Program-made: the position numbers and the translations under genes
Assembly: GCF_022370635.2 (NCBI RefSeq)
Contig: NZ_CP092362.2
Span: 4,588,001-4,652,000 of the forward strand
Direction of reading: 5' to 3'
Origin: Mycolicibacterium crocinum
Lineage (GTDB): Bacteria; Actinomycetota; Actinomycetes; Mycobacteriales; Mycobacteriaceae
Length of the DNA: 64,000 nt
Shown here: piece by piece, positions 16,416 through 28,000 of the stretch
How the letters are laid out: every line of letters begins with the position of its first letter
How positions within the stretch are numbered: the stretch's first letter is position 1
The notes under the pieces: model-generated
The model's database searches: none
The model's input: only the letters and a program-made list of their open reading frames with translations
Told to the model about the DNA's origin: nothing

Positions 16416-18781
16416 AGACCTACGTCACCGGCCCTGCGGCGATGGCAGCGGACTTAATCAAGAGCGGCAACAGTACGGTCACGACAATCACGTTGGTCAG
16501 CCTGGCAGTCATCTTCCTGACGCTGCTTCTGGTCTACCGATCACCCCTCACAGTGATCTTGTTGCTTCTGATAGTCGGAGTTCAGCTGCAGGCCGCTCGT
16601 GGATTCGTAGCGCTACTCGGCCATTTCGGTTTGATTGGTCTAAGCACGTTCGCGGTCAATCTGCTGGTCGCCCTGGTGATTGCGGCGGGGACGGACTACG
16701 GCATCTTCTTCATCGGTCGTTACCACGAGGCGCGGCTCGCGGGGGAAGATCGGGAGACCGCGTATTACACGACCTACCGCAGTGTCGCCAAGGTTGTCTT
16801 GGCCACCGGTCTGACGGTCTCGGGCGCGACCCTCTGCCTCCATTTGACCCGGTTGCCCGCATTCCAGGCACTTGGCATTCCGTGCGCGGTAGGCATCGCC
16901 GTCTCGGTCGTGGTGGCCCTGACACTGGTTCCGGCAGTAATTGCGGTCGGGAGCCGCTTCGGTCTCTTCGAGCCCAGGCGGAGCGCCAACGTTCGCGGAT
17001 GGCGCCGGATCGGAACGGCAGTTGTTCGCTGGCCCGCGCCTATCCTCGTCGCGACTTTGGCGCTCACGTTCATAGGACTGCTGACTCTGCCTGGTTTCAA
17101 TCCCGACTACAACGACCAGCATTTCCTCCCGCGGAACCTATCCGGCACCGACGGGATCGAGGCGGCGCAACGACACTTCCCGCCGGCCGCGATGATGACT
17201 CCAGAGATTCTGATGGTGCAGACCGATCACGACCTGCGGAATCCAGCCGACTTCCTGGTGTTGAACAAATTGGCCAAGGCAATCCTCGCCGTTCCAGGTA
17301 TCGAAAAAGTTCAAGCCCCGACGCGCCCCGCAGGAACCCCCGTGGCGCACTCGACGATTCCGTATTTGCTGAGCATCCAACAAGCCGGCCAACAGCAATT
17401 CATGTATTTCCAGAAGGCCCGGGCGAAGGAATTACTCCTCCAAGCGGATGATTTGGCGAGATCCATCGCCATCATGCAGCACATGTATGACCTGACGAAG
17501 CGGATCGTAGCGGTCACGCACAACATGGCGATCAACTCACACGAAATGCAAGACCTCACCAACCAGATCCGCGATCAAATCGCTAATTTCGAAGATTTCT
17601 TGAGGCCGATTCGCAGTTATCTCTACTGGGAACCGCATTGTTACGATATTCCCGTCTGCTGGACGGTGCGAAGCGTGTTCGACAGCCTCGATGGCGTTGA
17701 CCTGCTGTCCGACAATCTGAAAAAGCTGGTCGAAAACATCGACCAAGTCGACATGATCATGCCGGAGATCCTCACCCAGTTCCCCGAGACGATCGCGATG
17801 TTGAACACCTCGCGGACAATGTTGCTAACGATGCACAGCACGATGGCGGGCACCCTGAACTTGATGGACGAGCAGGGCAACAATTCGACCGCAATGGGCA
17901 AAGCGTTCGACAGTGCTCAGAACGACGATTCGTTCTACCTGGGGCCAGAAACCTTCAAGAGCGCGGACTTCAAACGAGTCATGGATATCTTCTTATCGCC
18001 GGACGGGAAGGCCGTCCGGATGCTCATCACCCAGAAGGGCGACCCGACGTCGTCCGATGGAATCGGGCGGGTGGACGCAATCAAGAGCGCCGCTGAGGAG
18101 GCGCTCAAGGGAACGCCGCTGGAAGGGTCACAAGTTTTCCTCGCCGGCACTGCAGCCCAAGTGAAAGATCTGGTCACCGGCACCAAATACGACATGATGA
18201 TCGCCGTCGTCGCCGCCCTCTGTCTGATTTTCATAGTCATGGTCATCATGACCAGAAGCCTGATCGCGGCGATGGTCATCGTCGGCACGATATTACTTTC
18301 GTTGGGCGCATCCTTCGGACTGTCCGTGCTCGTCTGGCAGTATTTGCTACACATCCAATTGCACTGGTCGGTACTTGTGATGACGGTGATCATCTTGCTG
18401 GCCATGGGATCCGACTACAATCTGCTGCTGGTCGCCCGAATCCGGGAAGAACTCGGCGCTGGCATCAATACCGGGATCATCCGCGCCATGGCGGGCACCG
18501 GCAAGGTCGTGACCACCGCCGGGCTCGTGTTCGCATTCACGATGGCGTCCATGATCGTGAGTGACGTGATCAGCATCGGCCAGGTCGGCATGACCATCGC
18601 CATCGGTCTGCTGTTCGACACGCTGATCGTCAGGGCGTTCATGACGCCGTCGATCGCTGCGTTGCTGGGCCGTTGGTTCTGGTGGCCACAGACGGTCCGC
18701 CCACGCCCCGCCAGCACGATGCTGCGTCCAACCGGGCCACGCCCCCTGGTCCGCGCCCTGCTCCTGAACCAAGAGAAGTAA
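16412..18781 (+). pseudogene. MmpL transporter, C-terminal fragment (frameshifted)
   Basis: The remaining 789 residues of the same MmpL. It starts at KTYVTGPAAMAADL and carries 11 further membrane helices. The conserved cores are AAGTDYGIFFIGRYHEARL and GSDYNLLLVARIREELGAG followed by GIIRAMAGTGKVVTTAGLVFA; the Asp-Tyr pairs are those linked to proton relay in MmpL3. The large second periplasmic loop includes EPHCYDIPVCWTVRS, a signature of the MmpL4/MmpL5/MmpL10-like group. Together the two fragments would make about 988 residues, like the next gene (976). Without the first helix and porter part this piece alone is unlikely to work. Confidence 0.9.
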
Positions 18782-21712
18782 GTGGCGGATACTCGGCTGC
18801 AGCCCGAATCGCTCGATCGACCGCATCGGTCATTCGCAGCGCGGGCGATCCGCACGCTGTCACCCCTGATCATTCTCGCCTGGGTGGCATTGACACTCGT
18901 GCTGACACTCGGCGTTCCCTGGCTGGAGGTTGTCGGGCGGGAACACGCCGTCCCGATGGCGCCACAGGACGCGCCCTCGGTACTTGCGATGCAGCGGATG
19001 GGTGGTGCTTTCCAGGAGTTCGATTCGGACAGTTTCGCCATGCTGGTCATGGAGGGTCAGCACGAACTCGGCGAGGACGCGCACACGTATTACGACCGTT
19101 TGATTTCTACGCTGAGGGCCGACTCGCAGCATGTACGGCACGTACAGGACCTCTGGTCAGACCGACTCACGGCAGCCGGCGCGCAGAGCGAGGACGGTAA
19201 AGCGGTATACGTTCAGCTGAATCTCACCGGGAACACCGGCACGACGTTGGGTCAAGACTCAGTTGCCGCTGTCCGCAACATCATTGACAAGACGCCACCG
19301 CCCCCGGGCATCAAGGTCTATCTCACCGGCCCGTCAGCCCTGGTGACAGATATGGCTCAGGCGGGCGACCACTCCATGATCAAACTGACCGCCGTCAGCG
19401 CCGTCATCATCTTCGTGGTGCTGCTCTTCGTATACCGTTCGATTGTCACTGTCCTCGGCTTGTTGTTCACCGTCGGCATTGAACTCCTCACCGCCCGCGG
19501 TGTCGTCGCCTTCCTGGCTGACCAGAATCTCATCGGCCTCTCGATATTTGCGACCAGCTTGCTGGTTGCTCTTGCCATGGCGGCCGGGACGGACTACGGG
19601 ATCTTCTTCTTCGGTCGCTACCAGGAACTCCGCCAATCCGGCGAGGAGCCCGAGAACGCCTACTACGGCACTTACCGCAGCGTCGCTCCCGTTGTGTTGG
19701 GCTCAGGTCTGACCATCGCCGGGGCGATGCTCTGCCTGAGCTTCACCAGGGTGCCCATCTTCCAATCGATGGGCGTGCCATCCGCCGTCGCAATGCTCGT
19801 CGCGGTTCTCGTCGCACTCACCTTGGTGCCGGCGATCATCGCTCTTGGCAGCCGAATGAGGCTGTTCGAGCCCGCGCGCCGGATCAAAACCGGCCGGTGG
19901 CGGCGGATTGGTACCGCAGTTGTCCGGTGGCCCGCACCGATCCTCCTGTCGACCCTGGCCATCGCACTGGTCGGACTACTCGCGCTGCCCGGCTATCAGA
20001 CAAGCTACAAAGACCGACTCTATGTACCCAAGGGTCTACCCGCGAATCTGGGCTACGCGGGTGCTGATCGCCATTTCCCCGAAGCGCGAATGATGCCCGA
20101 CATTCTGATGGTCGAGTCCGATCATGACATGCGAAATCCGGCCGACTTCCTGGTACTGCACAAACTCGCGAAAGCCATATTCAAGGTGCCCGGAATTTCT
20201 CGAGTACAGGGAATAACGCGCCCCAAGGGAACGCCGATCGAGCATACGTCCATACCTTTCATTATCGACGTACAGAACGCTGGCATGCTTACCCAGATGA
20301 CCTTTATGAAGGCGCGCAACGATGAAATGCTCGAACAAGTCAGATTGATCGAGCGCCAAATTGAGGTGCAGAAGCACATGTATGAAGTGCAGAAGCAACT
20401 CAACAAGCTGGCACACGAGTCATTTCTTACGTCGAAAGACACCTATGCGATCACGCTTACACTGAAAGACACCATTGCGAATCTGGACGATTTCTTCAGA
20501 CCCTTTCGCAATTACGTGAACTGGGAACCGCACTGCTACGACATCCCGATGTGCTGGTCCATACGAAATTTGTTCGACACGTTCGACGCATTGGACAAAG
20601 TCACCGATAAAGCCAAAGAGATGTTGGCTTACATGACTGAGGTGGACGGACTCGCCCCAGAGATGATCGCGCAGATGCCGAAACTGATCGCTATCTCGGA
20701 AGCCTCACGCGACATGATGCTCAAAATGCACGCCACAATGGCGGGGACATTCAAGCTGATGGACGAGTCGACTTCAGACACGATGGCCATGGGCCAGGCA
20801 TACGATGCAGCTCACGATGACGACACCTTCTTTCTGCCGCCAGAAGTTTTCGAGAATCCCGAATTCCGGAAGGCAATGAGTTCGTATCTGTCTCCCGACG
20901 GAAAAGCGGCGCGGTTCATCATCTCCCACAAAGACGATCCTGCATCCCCGGCGGGCATTGCGAGTTCCGCCAAAGTTCGATCAGCGGCCGAAGAGGCCCT
21001 TAAGTCGACTCCGCTGCAGGGCTCCAAGATCTACGTTTCCGGCACTGCCGCGACTTACAAAGACTTCAGCGACGGCTCGAAATACGACTTGTTGATCGCG
21101 GCCATCGGTTCGCTCTGCTTGATTTTCATAATCATGCTCCTCATCACCCGGAGCTTGATCGCCTCCCTGGTGATTGTGGGCACAGTGGCACTTTCGCTGG
21201 GCACGTCATTCGGGCTGTCGGTCCTGCTGTGGCAATACATTCTGGGAATCAATCTGCACTGGATGGTGCTGCCGATGTCGGTGATCGTGCTGTTGGCGGT
21301 CGGATCGGACTACAACTTGCTACTGGTATCCCGCATCAAGGAAGAGTTGGGCGCCGGCCTGAAGACCGGCATCATTCGTGCGATGGGCGGTAGCGGCAAG
21401 GTCGTGACGAACGCCGGCCTGGTGTTCGCGTTCACCATGGCCGCACTGGTGACCAGCGACTTGCTCATGATCGGTCAGGTCGGTATCACGATCGCCCTGG
21501 GTCTGTTGTTCGACACGTTGGTCGTGCGGTCCTTCATGACTCCGTCGATCGCCGCTCTCCTCGGTCGCTGGTTCTGGTGGCCGCTGGTCATCCGCCCGCG
21601 TCCGGCCAGCTTCATGCTCCGGTCGGAGGGAACGCGCGCCTCGGTGCGGGCCTATATGCTGCCGCGCGACGACGATACGATCACCGCCGAAATCCCAAAG
21701 ACCTCGGTCTAG
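18782..21712 (+). CDS. MmpL-family lipid transporter (intact)
   Basis: A full-length 976-residue MmpL, a proton-driven RND transporter of cell-envelope lipids. Helix 1 is followed by periplasmic domain 1, the core AAGTDYGIFFFGRYQELRQ, a long second periplasmic domain with EPHCYDIPMCWSIRNLFDTF, and the second core VGSDYNLLLVSRIKEELGAG / MGGSGKVVTNAGLVFAFTMA. The GTG start follows the TAA of the first mmpL directly (TAAGTG), so mmpS-mmpL-mmpL form one operon, like mmpS4-mmpL4a-mmpL4b of glycopeptidolipid loci. The stop codon shares bases with the rmlCD stop on the other strand. Substrate unknown; a rhamnose-containing lipid is inferred from the neighbours. Confidence 0.93.
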   Translation: MADTRLQPESLDRPHRSFAARAIRTLSPLIILAWVALTLVLTLGVPWLEVVGREHAVPMAPQDAPSVLAMQRMGGAFQEFDSDSFAMLVMEGQHELGEDAHTYYDRLISTLRADSQHVRHVQDLWSDRLTAAGAQSEDGKAVYVQLNLTGNTGTTLGQDSVAAVRNIIDKTPPPPGIKVYLTGPSALVTDMAQAGDHSMIKLTAVSAVIIFVVLLFVYRSIVTVLGLLFTVGIELLTARGVVAFLADQNLIGLSIFATSLLVALAMAAGTDYGIFFFGRYQELRQSGEEPENAYYGTYRSVAPVVLGSGLTIAGAMLCLSFTRVPIFQSMGVPSAVAMLVAVLVALTLVPAIIALGSRMRLFEPARRIKTGRWRRIGTAVVRWPAPILLSTLAIALVGLLALPGYQTSYKDRLYVPKGLPANLGYAGADRHFPEARMMPDILMVESDHDMRNPADFLVLHKLAKAIFKVPGISRVQGITRPKGTPIEHTSIPFIIDVQNAGMLTQMTFMKARNDEMLEQVRLIERQIEVQKHMYEVQKQLNKLAHESFLTSKDTYAITLTLKDTIANLDDFFRPFRNYVNWEPHCYDIPMCWSIRNLFDTFDALDKVTDKAKEMLAYMTEVDGLAPEMIAQMPKLIAISEASRDMMLKMHATMAGTFKLMDESTSDTMAMGQAYDAAHDDDTFFLPPEVFENPEFRKAMSSYLSPDGKAARFIISHKDDPASPAGIASSAKVRSAAEEALKSTPLQGSKIYVSGTAATYKDFSDGSKYDLLIAAIGSLCLIFIIMLLITRSLIASLVIVGTVALSLGTSFGLSVLLWQYILGINLHWMVLPMSVIVLLAVGSDYNLLLVSRIKEELGAGLKTGIIRAMGGSGKVVTNAGLVFAFTMAALVTSDLLMIGQVGITIALGLLFDTLVVRSFMTPSIAALLGRWFWWPLVIRPRPASFMLRSEGTRASVRAYMLPRDDDTITAEIPKTSV

Positions 21713-23139
21713 TTCACCGCCGCGCGGGTTTCCAGCCGCACGTAATTCGCCAGGCTCTCACCGGCGTCAGCCGGCCCGAAACCGGTCGCCTCGATCTTCG
21801 CCAGATCCAGAACTCCGTAAAGCGGCCGCGGCGCAACAGGGTTCGTCGCTGTACTGAAGTACTCTGCCGTCGACACACCAGTCACTCGGTTCGGATCGTG
21901 ACCCGCCAGCTCGAAGACACGCCGCGCCACATCGGCCCACGAGGTGACCGGGCCCGAACCTGTCACGTTGTACGTTCCGTACGGCGCGTGGCTGTCAAGC
22001 AGGTGCCGGATCGCCCGCGCCAGCTCAGAGGTGAACGTCAATCGGCCGACTTGGTCGTCCACCACAGACGGGTCAACTCCCCGTTCGGCGAGAGAAAGCA
22101 TGGTGCGCACGAAATTTCGGCCGTCACCGATTACCCACGAGGTCCGCACGACGTAGTGACGACACACGGTAGAGATGATTTGGTCGCCCGCCGCCTTCGT
22201 CTGCCCGTAGACGCCGAGCGGAGCCATCGGATCGTCCTCGCGATAAGGCCGGGTCGCGGTTCCGTCGAACACGTAGTCCGTCGACACATGCACGACGGTC
22301 AGCCGATGCGCCGAAGCTACACGCGCCAGATTCGCGACGCCGGTGACGTTGGCCGCCCAGGCCGCCGCCCGCCCTTCGGGAGTCTCCGCGACATCGACCG
22401 CCGTGTAGGCCGCAGCGTTGACGATGGTGTCATACTCGCGCCACGGGCGCGCCGATGCGAAATCCTCGGAGCTGAGATCGAATCCGGGCAGATCGACGTA
22501 CTCAACGTGTGAAGCACCCTCGTACGCGACCTGCAGCGCCCGGCCCAATTGCCCGTTACAGCCGATCACCAACGTCTTGCGCGGCTGCACGGGCACGACC
22601 TCGGACAGCGGTCCCTGAGCTCGGTCCTTCGCGGACAACTCAGCCTGATCGAGCGGTATCGGCCAGTCGATGGCAATGGTCGCATCACCGGGATTCAGGG
22701 AGGTGTACACACCATCCGGTGAATAGTGGTCGTTGACCAGGTAGATGTAGGCAGTATTCGGTTCCAGTGTCTGGAATCCGTTGCCGACGCCTCGCGGCAC
22801 GAACACCGCGCGGGACGGATCCAGCTCGGCGGTGACCACCGTGCCGAACGTGGGACCATCACGCAGGTCGACCCACGCGCAGAAGATCCGCCCGGTCGCC
22901 ACCGAAATGTATTTGTCCCAGGGTTCGGCATGAATGCCCCGCGTAGTGCCCACCGACTCGTTGAATGACACATTGTTCTGGACGGGCCCGAAATCGGGCA
23001 TCCCGGCTGCCACCATCTTCTCGCGCTGCCAGTTCTCCTTGAACCAGCCGCGATTGTCGCCATGGACGGGCAGGTCCCAGATGACCAACCCCGGAATCGC
23101 CGTCTCTGCCGCGCGGAGGGCCTTTCCGAGCGCCGTCAT
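21709..23139 (-). CDS. Fused dTDP-4-dehydrorhamnose 3,5-epimerase / reductase (RmlC-RmlD)
   Basis: A 476-residue fusion of the last two dTDP-L-rhamnose enzymes. Residues ~1-190 are RmlC-like: GLVIWDLPVHGDNRGWFKENWQ, NNVSFNESV, the catalytic-histidine motif TTRGIHAEPWDKY and FVPRGVGNGFQTL. Residues ~195-476 are RmlD-like: LVIGCNGQLGRALQVA (NADPH loop), VNAAAYTAVDVAE, VVHVSTDYVFDG and the YxxxK motif in YGQTKAAGD. The ATG has AGGAG about 10 nt upstream. It closes the run rmlA-rmlB-rmlCD, 16 bp after rmlB. Mycobacteria normally keep separate rmlC and rmlD for cell-wall arabinogalactan, so this looks like a second set dedicated to the lipid locus. Confidence 0.92.
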   Translation of the reverse strand: MTALGKALRAAETAIPGLVIWDLPVHGDNRGWFKENWQREKMVAAGMPDFGPVQNNVSFNESVGTTRGIHAEPWDKYISVATGRIFCAWVDLRDGPTFGTVVTAELDPSRAVFVPRGVGNGFQTLEPNTAYIYLVNDHYSPDGVYTSLNPGDATIAIDWPIPLDQAELSAKDRAQGPLSEVVPVQPRKTLVIGCNGQLGRALQVAYEGASHVEYVDLPGFDLSSEDFASARPWREYDTIVNAAAYTAVDVAETPEGRAAAWAANVTGVANLARVASAHRLTVVHVSTDYVFDGTATRPYREDDPMAPLGVYGQTKAAGDQIISTVCRHYVVRTSWVIGDGRNFVRTMLSLAERGVDPSVVDDQVGRLTFTSELARAIRHLLDSHAPYGTYNVTGSGPVTSWADVARRVFELAGHDPNRVTGVSTAEYFSTATNPVAPRPLYGVLDLAKIEATGFGPADAGESLANYVRLETRAAVN

Positions 23140-23155
23140 AGGTTGCGGTCTCCTG

Positions 23156-24154
23156 TCATTGCCCGAGTCGCGCGTAGAACGCCTCGGTGGCGTCTTTTGC
23201 GGGCGCCCACCAGTCGTCGTTGTCGCGATACCACTCGATCGTGGCAGCCAACCCGTGTTCGAAGTCAGGGTATCTCGGTTGCCATCCGAGCTCATCACGC
23301 AACTTGCTGGCGTCGATGGCGTAACGCAGATCGTGACCGGTCCGGTCTGGGACGTGGTCGTAGGCGTCGGCCGGCTGGCCCATGAGAGTGAGAATCAGTT
23401 CGACCACGCTCTTGTTGTCCTTCTCGCCATTGGCACCGATCAGATACGTCTCACCAATGCGACCTTGTTCCAAGATCTGCAGCACCGCCGACGAGTGGTC
23501 ATCGGCATGGATCCAGTCCCGCACGTTGAGCCCGTCGCCGTACAACTTGGGTCGCGTGCCCCGCAGGACGTTGGTGATCTGACGGGGAATGAATTTCTCG
23601 ACATGCTGGTACGGGCCATAGTTATTGGAGCAGTTGGAGATTGTGGCTTCCAACCCGTAGGAACGCATCCACGCTCGCACCAGCAAGTCGCTGCCGGCCT
23701 TCGTCGACGAATACGGCGACGACGGATTGTAGGGGCTGGCTTCGGTAAACCGGCCTGGATCATCCAGCTCCAGATCGCCGTACACCTCGTCGGTGGAGAT
23801 GTGGTGGTAGCGGACACCGTACTTGCGGACCGCCTCCAGCAACGTGAATGTACCCACCAAGTTCGTCTGGAGGAATGGGTGCGGGTCGTGCAGCGAGTTG
23901 TCGTTGTGCGTCTCCGCGGCGTAGTGGACGACACGATCGGCGGATGCCACCAGCTTTTCCACAACACCGGCATCGGCAACATCACCGTGAACGAAATGCA
24001 CGCGATCGTCGGGTAAACCAGACAGCGAAGCAAGGTTGCCGGCATAGGTCAACTTGTCTAACACCGTGATGTGATGGTCGGTGTGCTCGACCGCGTAATG
24101 CACGAAATTCGATCCGATGAACCCGGCGCCTCCAGTGACCAGAAGCCGCGCCAC
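23156..24154 (-). CDS. rmlB: dTDP-glucose 4,6-dehydratase
   Basis: RmlB converts dTDP-glucose to dTDP-4-keto-6-deoxyglucose with bound NAD. The 332-residue extended SDR shows LLVTGGAGFIGSNFVHY (NAD loop), HYAAETHNDNSL, the catalytic HISTDEVYGDLE and YSSTKAGSDLL (YxxxK), and SNNYGPYQHVEKFIP. The GTG start overlaps the rmlA stop by one base (TAGTG), so it is in the same operon. Motifs and length are normal. It is probably a locus-specific paralogue of the housekeeping enzyme. Confidence 0.94.
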   Translation of the reverse strand: MARLLVTGGAGFIGSNFVHYAVEHTDHHITVLDKLTYAGNLASLSGLPDDRVHFVHGDVADAGVVEKLVASADRVVHYAAETHNDNSLHDPHPFLQTNLVGTFTLLEAVRKYGVRYHHISTDEVYGDLELDDPGRFTEASPYNPSSPYSSTKAGSDLLVRAWMRSYGLEATISNCSNNYGPYQHVEKFIPRQITNVLRGTRPKLYGDGLNVRDWIHADDHSSAVLQILEQGRIGETYLIGANGEKDNKSVVELILTLMGQPADAYDHVPDRTGHDLRYAIDASKLRDELGWQPRYPDFEHGLAATIEWYRDNDDWWAPAKDATEAFYARLGQ

Positions 24155-25023
24155 TAGGAACCCCTCTCCAACAAATCCAACAGATACGAACCGTACCCCG
24201 ACTTCACCAGCTTCTCGGCGCGCTCACGCAATTCATCTTCGCTGAGAAAACCTTGCCGCCAGGCGATTTCCTCCGGCACACCGATCTTCAACCCGGTCCG
24301 CCGCTCCATCGTCCGCACAAAGTCCGCCGCATCAGTCATCTGGTCGAACGTCCCGGTGTCCAACCAAGCCGTCCCCCGCGGCAACACCTGGACCCGCAAC
24401 CGGCCCTGCTCCAGGTACGCCCGGTTGACATCCGTGATCTCGTACTCGCCGCGATCACTGGGTGACAGCTCGCGTGCGATCTGCACGACGTCGTTGTCAT
24501 AGAAGTAGAGACCCGGGACCGCGAAATTACTCTTCGGTTGCTTGGGCTTTTCCTCTAGCGACACAACGACACCGCTCCGGTCGAACTCCACGACACCATA
24601 GGCCGACGGCTCGGCAACCCAGTAGGCGAAGACCTGACCACCGTCGACATCCGCGAAGCTTTTGAGCTGCGTGCCCAAACCCGGCCCATACAGCAGATTG
24701 TCGCCCAAGATCAGCGCGACCTTCTCGTTCCCGATGAAGTCCGCGCCGATAGTGAACGCCTGCGCCAGACCGTCTGGCGACGGCTGCTGCGCGAAGGAGA
24801 TCGACACCCCGAACCGAGACCCGTCACCTAGCAGGCGTTCGAAACTCTCCGCGTCATGCGGCGTGGTGATTACCAAAATGTCGCGGATCCCCGCCAGCAT
24901 CAACGTCGACAGCGGGTAATACGCCATCGGCTTGTCGTAGACCGGTATCAATTGCTTCGACACCCCGAGGGTGATCGGGTGCAGGCGAGTTCCCGAACCA
25001 CCCGCCAGGATGATGCCTTTCAT
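24154..25023 (-). CDS. rmlA: Glucose-1-phosphate thymidylyltransferase
   Basis: RmlA makes dTDP-glucose from glucose-1-phosphate and dTTP. The 289-residue nucleotidyltransferase begins MKGIILAGGSGTRLHPITLG, the nucleotide-binding loop, and has KQLIPVYDKPMAYYPLSTLM, LILGDNLLYG and EYEITDVNRAYLE. The ATG overlaps the stop of the PfaC-like gene (ATGA at 25020-25023), tying sugar-nucleotide synthesis to the megasynthase operon. The gene is intact, in contrast to the megasynthase genes upstream. Confidence 0.94.
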   Translation of the reverse strand: MKGIILAGGSGTRLHPITLGVSKQLIPVYDKPMAYYPLSTLMLAGIRDILVITTPHDAESFERLLGDGSRFGVSISFAQQPSPDGLAQAFTIGADFIGNEKVALILGDNLLYGPGLGTQLKSFADVDGGQVFAYWVAEPSAYGVVEFDRSGVVVSLEEKPKQPKSNFAVPGLYFYDNDVVQIARELSPSDRGEYEITDVNRAYLEQGRLRVQVLPRGTAWLDTGTFDQMTDAADFVRTMERRTGLKIGVPEEIAWRQGFLSEDELRERAEKLVKSGYGSYLLDLLERGS

Positions 25024-28000
25024 GACTGCTTGCGGATGACGCGAACGCCCATCCCGTGCGTGTCGTAGATGCACAGATCATCAACCCAGAACTGGCCGTC
25101 AAACACCACCAGCACACCGCGGTCGTCGCTTTGGGTGGATAGGATTTCGATCTCGGAACGGGTCCTCTTATTGGTCGGCGTCACCTGGCCGCGGAACTTC
25201 CAGCTGAACATCTGGTCCAGAGCCACTGGCTCGAATTCGAAATCCTCGCCGGTGCCGGCGAGACCGGATAGCCGTACCGCAGCGCGCGCCGCCTGCTGCA
25301 TGGCTTCCAGACCCAACGAACCAGGCTGTACCGGGTCTTGGAAGAAGTGCGCCTTGAAGAACCACGCCTCCGGGGTCACGTCGTACTCGGCGACCAGCCG
25401 GCCCAGACCCGCCTGCCCCCCGTCCGGCCAGAAATTCACCCGGTCGAGCACCTGAAGCCGACCCTGATCCAGCCAGGGCGCACCGTCGAGTTCCGCCGCC
25501 CGATAAGACACCACGACCGGAGCCGGCGCGGAAAGTGCCTCCAGCGCACCGGCTTCCGTCCGCAAACCCACCTGGTTCTTCAATGCCTCGGGACTGAAGA
25601 AACCGAACGCCGTCTTCATCGTCATCACAACTTCGTCGTCTTGGGTGCAGACGACGTCGAAGAAGACGATCGTCGACCCGGCGCCGTCGGCGAACCGTTC
25701 CAGAGTCGAGGTGACCCGCAGCGTTCCGACCCGGGCCGGCCTACGCTGAACGACGTCGCCGCCGTCGAGATTGCGGAACACCACATCGTCGGGACGGTTG
25801 GCGGCGAACCCGTTGTACGAGGAGAGCCAGCCGCACGGCTGCAGCAGGATCTCGATCAGCACCGGCATCGGCACCACGTCGACGTGGGCGTCGCCGAAGT
25901 ACCACTCGCCGGGCGGGACATCGTATTCCGCGACGACGGTGCCACCCTTGGTCGGCACTCCCGGCGGACTGGACACGCTAAGCACCCGAGACATGAAGTG
26001 GTACGGCTCATCCGGCAGGCGCGGCGCTCGCCGGGTACCGTCGAACGGCGCGTATAGCGCACCGAACGCATCCGATGGCATGCCGCGGCCGCAGGCCAGC
26101 AGTGCACCCTGATCCCCGCGAACATCGTTGGTTCCGGCCAGGATCTTCACCGGTCCGAAGGCACCCGGCGGCATCGGCCAGTCCGGCACCAATCGCATCC
26201 CGAAGCGCCGGGCGTGGAAGACTTTGAAACCGTCACTGCGGCAGAGCAATGCGGCGAAGACGGTCGGCGTCGGCCCGTCGATGATCTCCTCGATGAAAAC
26301 CTCGTAGTCGAGCATGTGGTCGGCGTCCGGCGTCACCTGCCCACGGCACACGAACCGCGCCATGTCGTCGGGCACCGGTTCGAATCGCCAGCCGTCCCGC
26401 TCGATGGTGAACCCGTAGGCCGCCATCGCGAACGACAGCGCCTGGGTGGCGGCATCGGCCATCAGCGTGCCTGGCATGCACGGGTCATTCTTGAAATGGC
26501 CCTCGTAGAACCACATGTCCTTGGGCACCGCGGCGGTGGCGCGCAAATAACCGCGGCCCCAGGGCCCACCGCTCGGATCGAATTCAGCGATCTCGTCGAT
26601 CAGCCGCAGCTTGCCCTTCGGCAGCGACGGCGTGCGGGTGTGGGCGGCGGCCCGCTCGAAGCCGTCTCCGAAGCATCGATAGGCGTGCCCCTCGGTGAAC
26701 GCCTCCACGTCTTCCTTGGTGAAGGAACGCTTCTGAGTGACGACGGCGGGCTCGTCTCGGATCGCGCCCTCGCGCGGTACGTCGTCGGCGGCGTCCCACA
26801 GCACCCCGTCCGACTCGGCGAGCTCGGCGTCTGAGAAGAAGCCGGCCTGGCCGTTACGCACCGAGATCATCAACCGATCGCCGATGTAGCAGTCGTAGTG
26901 GAAGAAGAACAACCGGGTATCACCGGTTTTCGCGTGCCCGTCGATGTGGATCTCGTAGTGCAGCGTGTCTCCGCCCTTGGGGAGTTCACCCATGAACGTC
27001 AGATCGCACCCGAGCAGGCGGTACACGCGTTCGCTGCGGTTGGTGAAATCGGCGCCCAGCCACGAGGCGAGCAAGAGATCGGCCTGCCCGCTCTCGATCA
27101 CCACACCCGGTGACATCCGCCCGTTGTGGATGTACCAGGCGTCGGGGTCGACGTCGGTCTCGGTGACGATTGAGCCAGTGCCCATCGTCCCGGGCTCGCC
27201 CTCGATGCTCATCACCCGATCGGCCAGCAACAGTGGCGGTTCCGGCATCCGCACCAGACGCTCGTACTGGTCGTACTCGGCGAACTTCGGACCCATGACT
27301 TCCGAGACCTTGCCGCCGGCAAGGATTTCCAGTTGGGCGCGCGACCACAGCGGTTCTTTGACCGGTGCCGGTCGCTTACTCGACGTGGGTGTGGGCGCGC
27401 TGGGTGCGGGCGCCGGCGCGGGGGTAGGCGTCACTGTCACCGGAGGCGGTGGTGGTGCCGGAGGTGCGGGCGGCGGCGCCGTTGGAGTCTGCACCAGCGG
27501 TGCGCTCGCCGCCGGCGCAACCTTCGGCGCAGCCGCGGGCGCGCTTCTCGCAACCGTCGGAGCCGATCCCCGCCGCCCCGAAACCAGGTTGAGCAGGTCA
27601 CCGCGCGACTTCAAGAACGACGCGTGGGCCTCGGCCTGACGCTCGAGGAATGCCGTGTGGGCCTCGCCGACCGAGGCGACCAGATTCAACGCGGCCGCCG
27701 TCTGATCGTTCACTGCCTGCGGTGTCGCTGGCCGGGCAACCACTGTTCTTGTCTCGGTCACGGTGTGCGTAACGGCCTCCTGGGCAACGACCAACGGCAC
27801 GGGGTGAGTCGGCGCAGGCGGCATGACTTGAACAGTTCCGTGGTCGGGCATAGGTGTACTTCCGTTCCTGGACGCCGCCGGCGTCGAGATATTCGGGGGC
27901 GCCACCGGCGCCGAAACAGCGGCCGCCGGAGCTGAAACCGGCGTCAGAACCGGCGCGGTGACGATATCCGGCCAGTGGGCGGCGAGTGTGAGTTTGCGAG

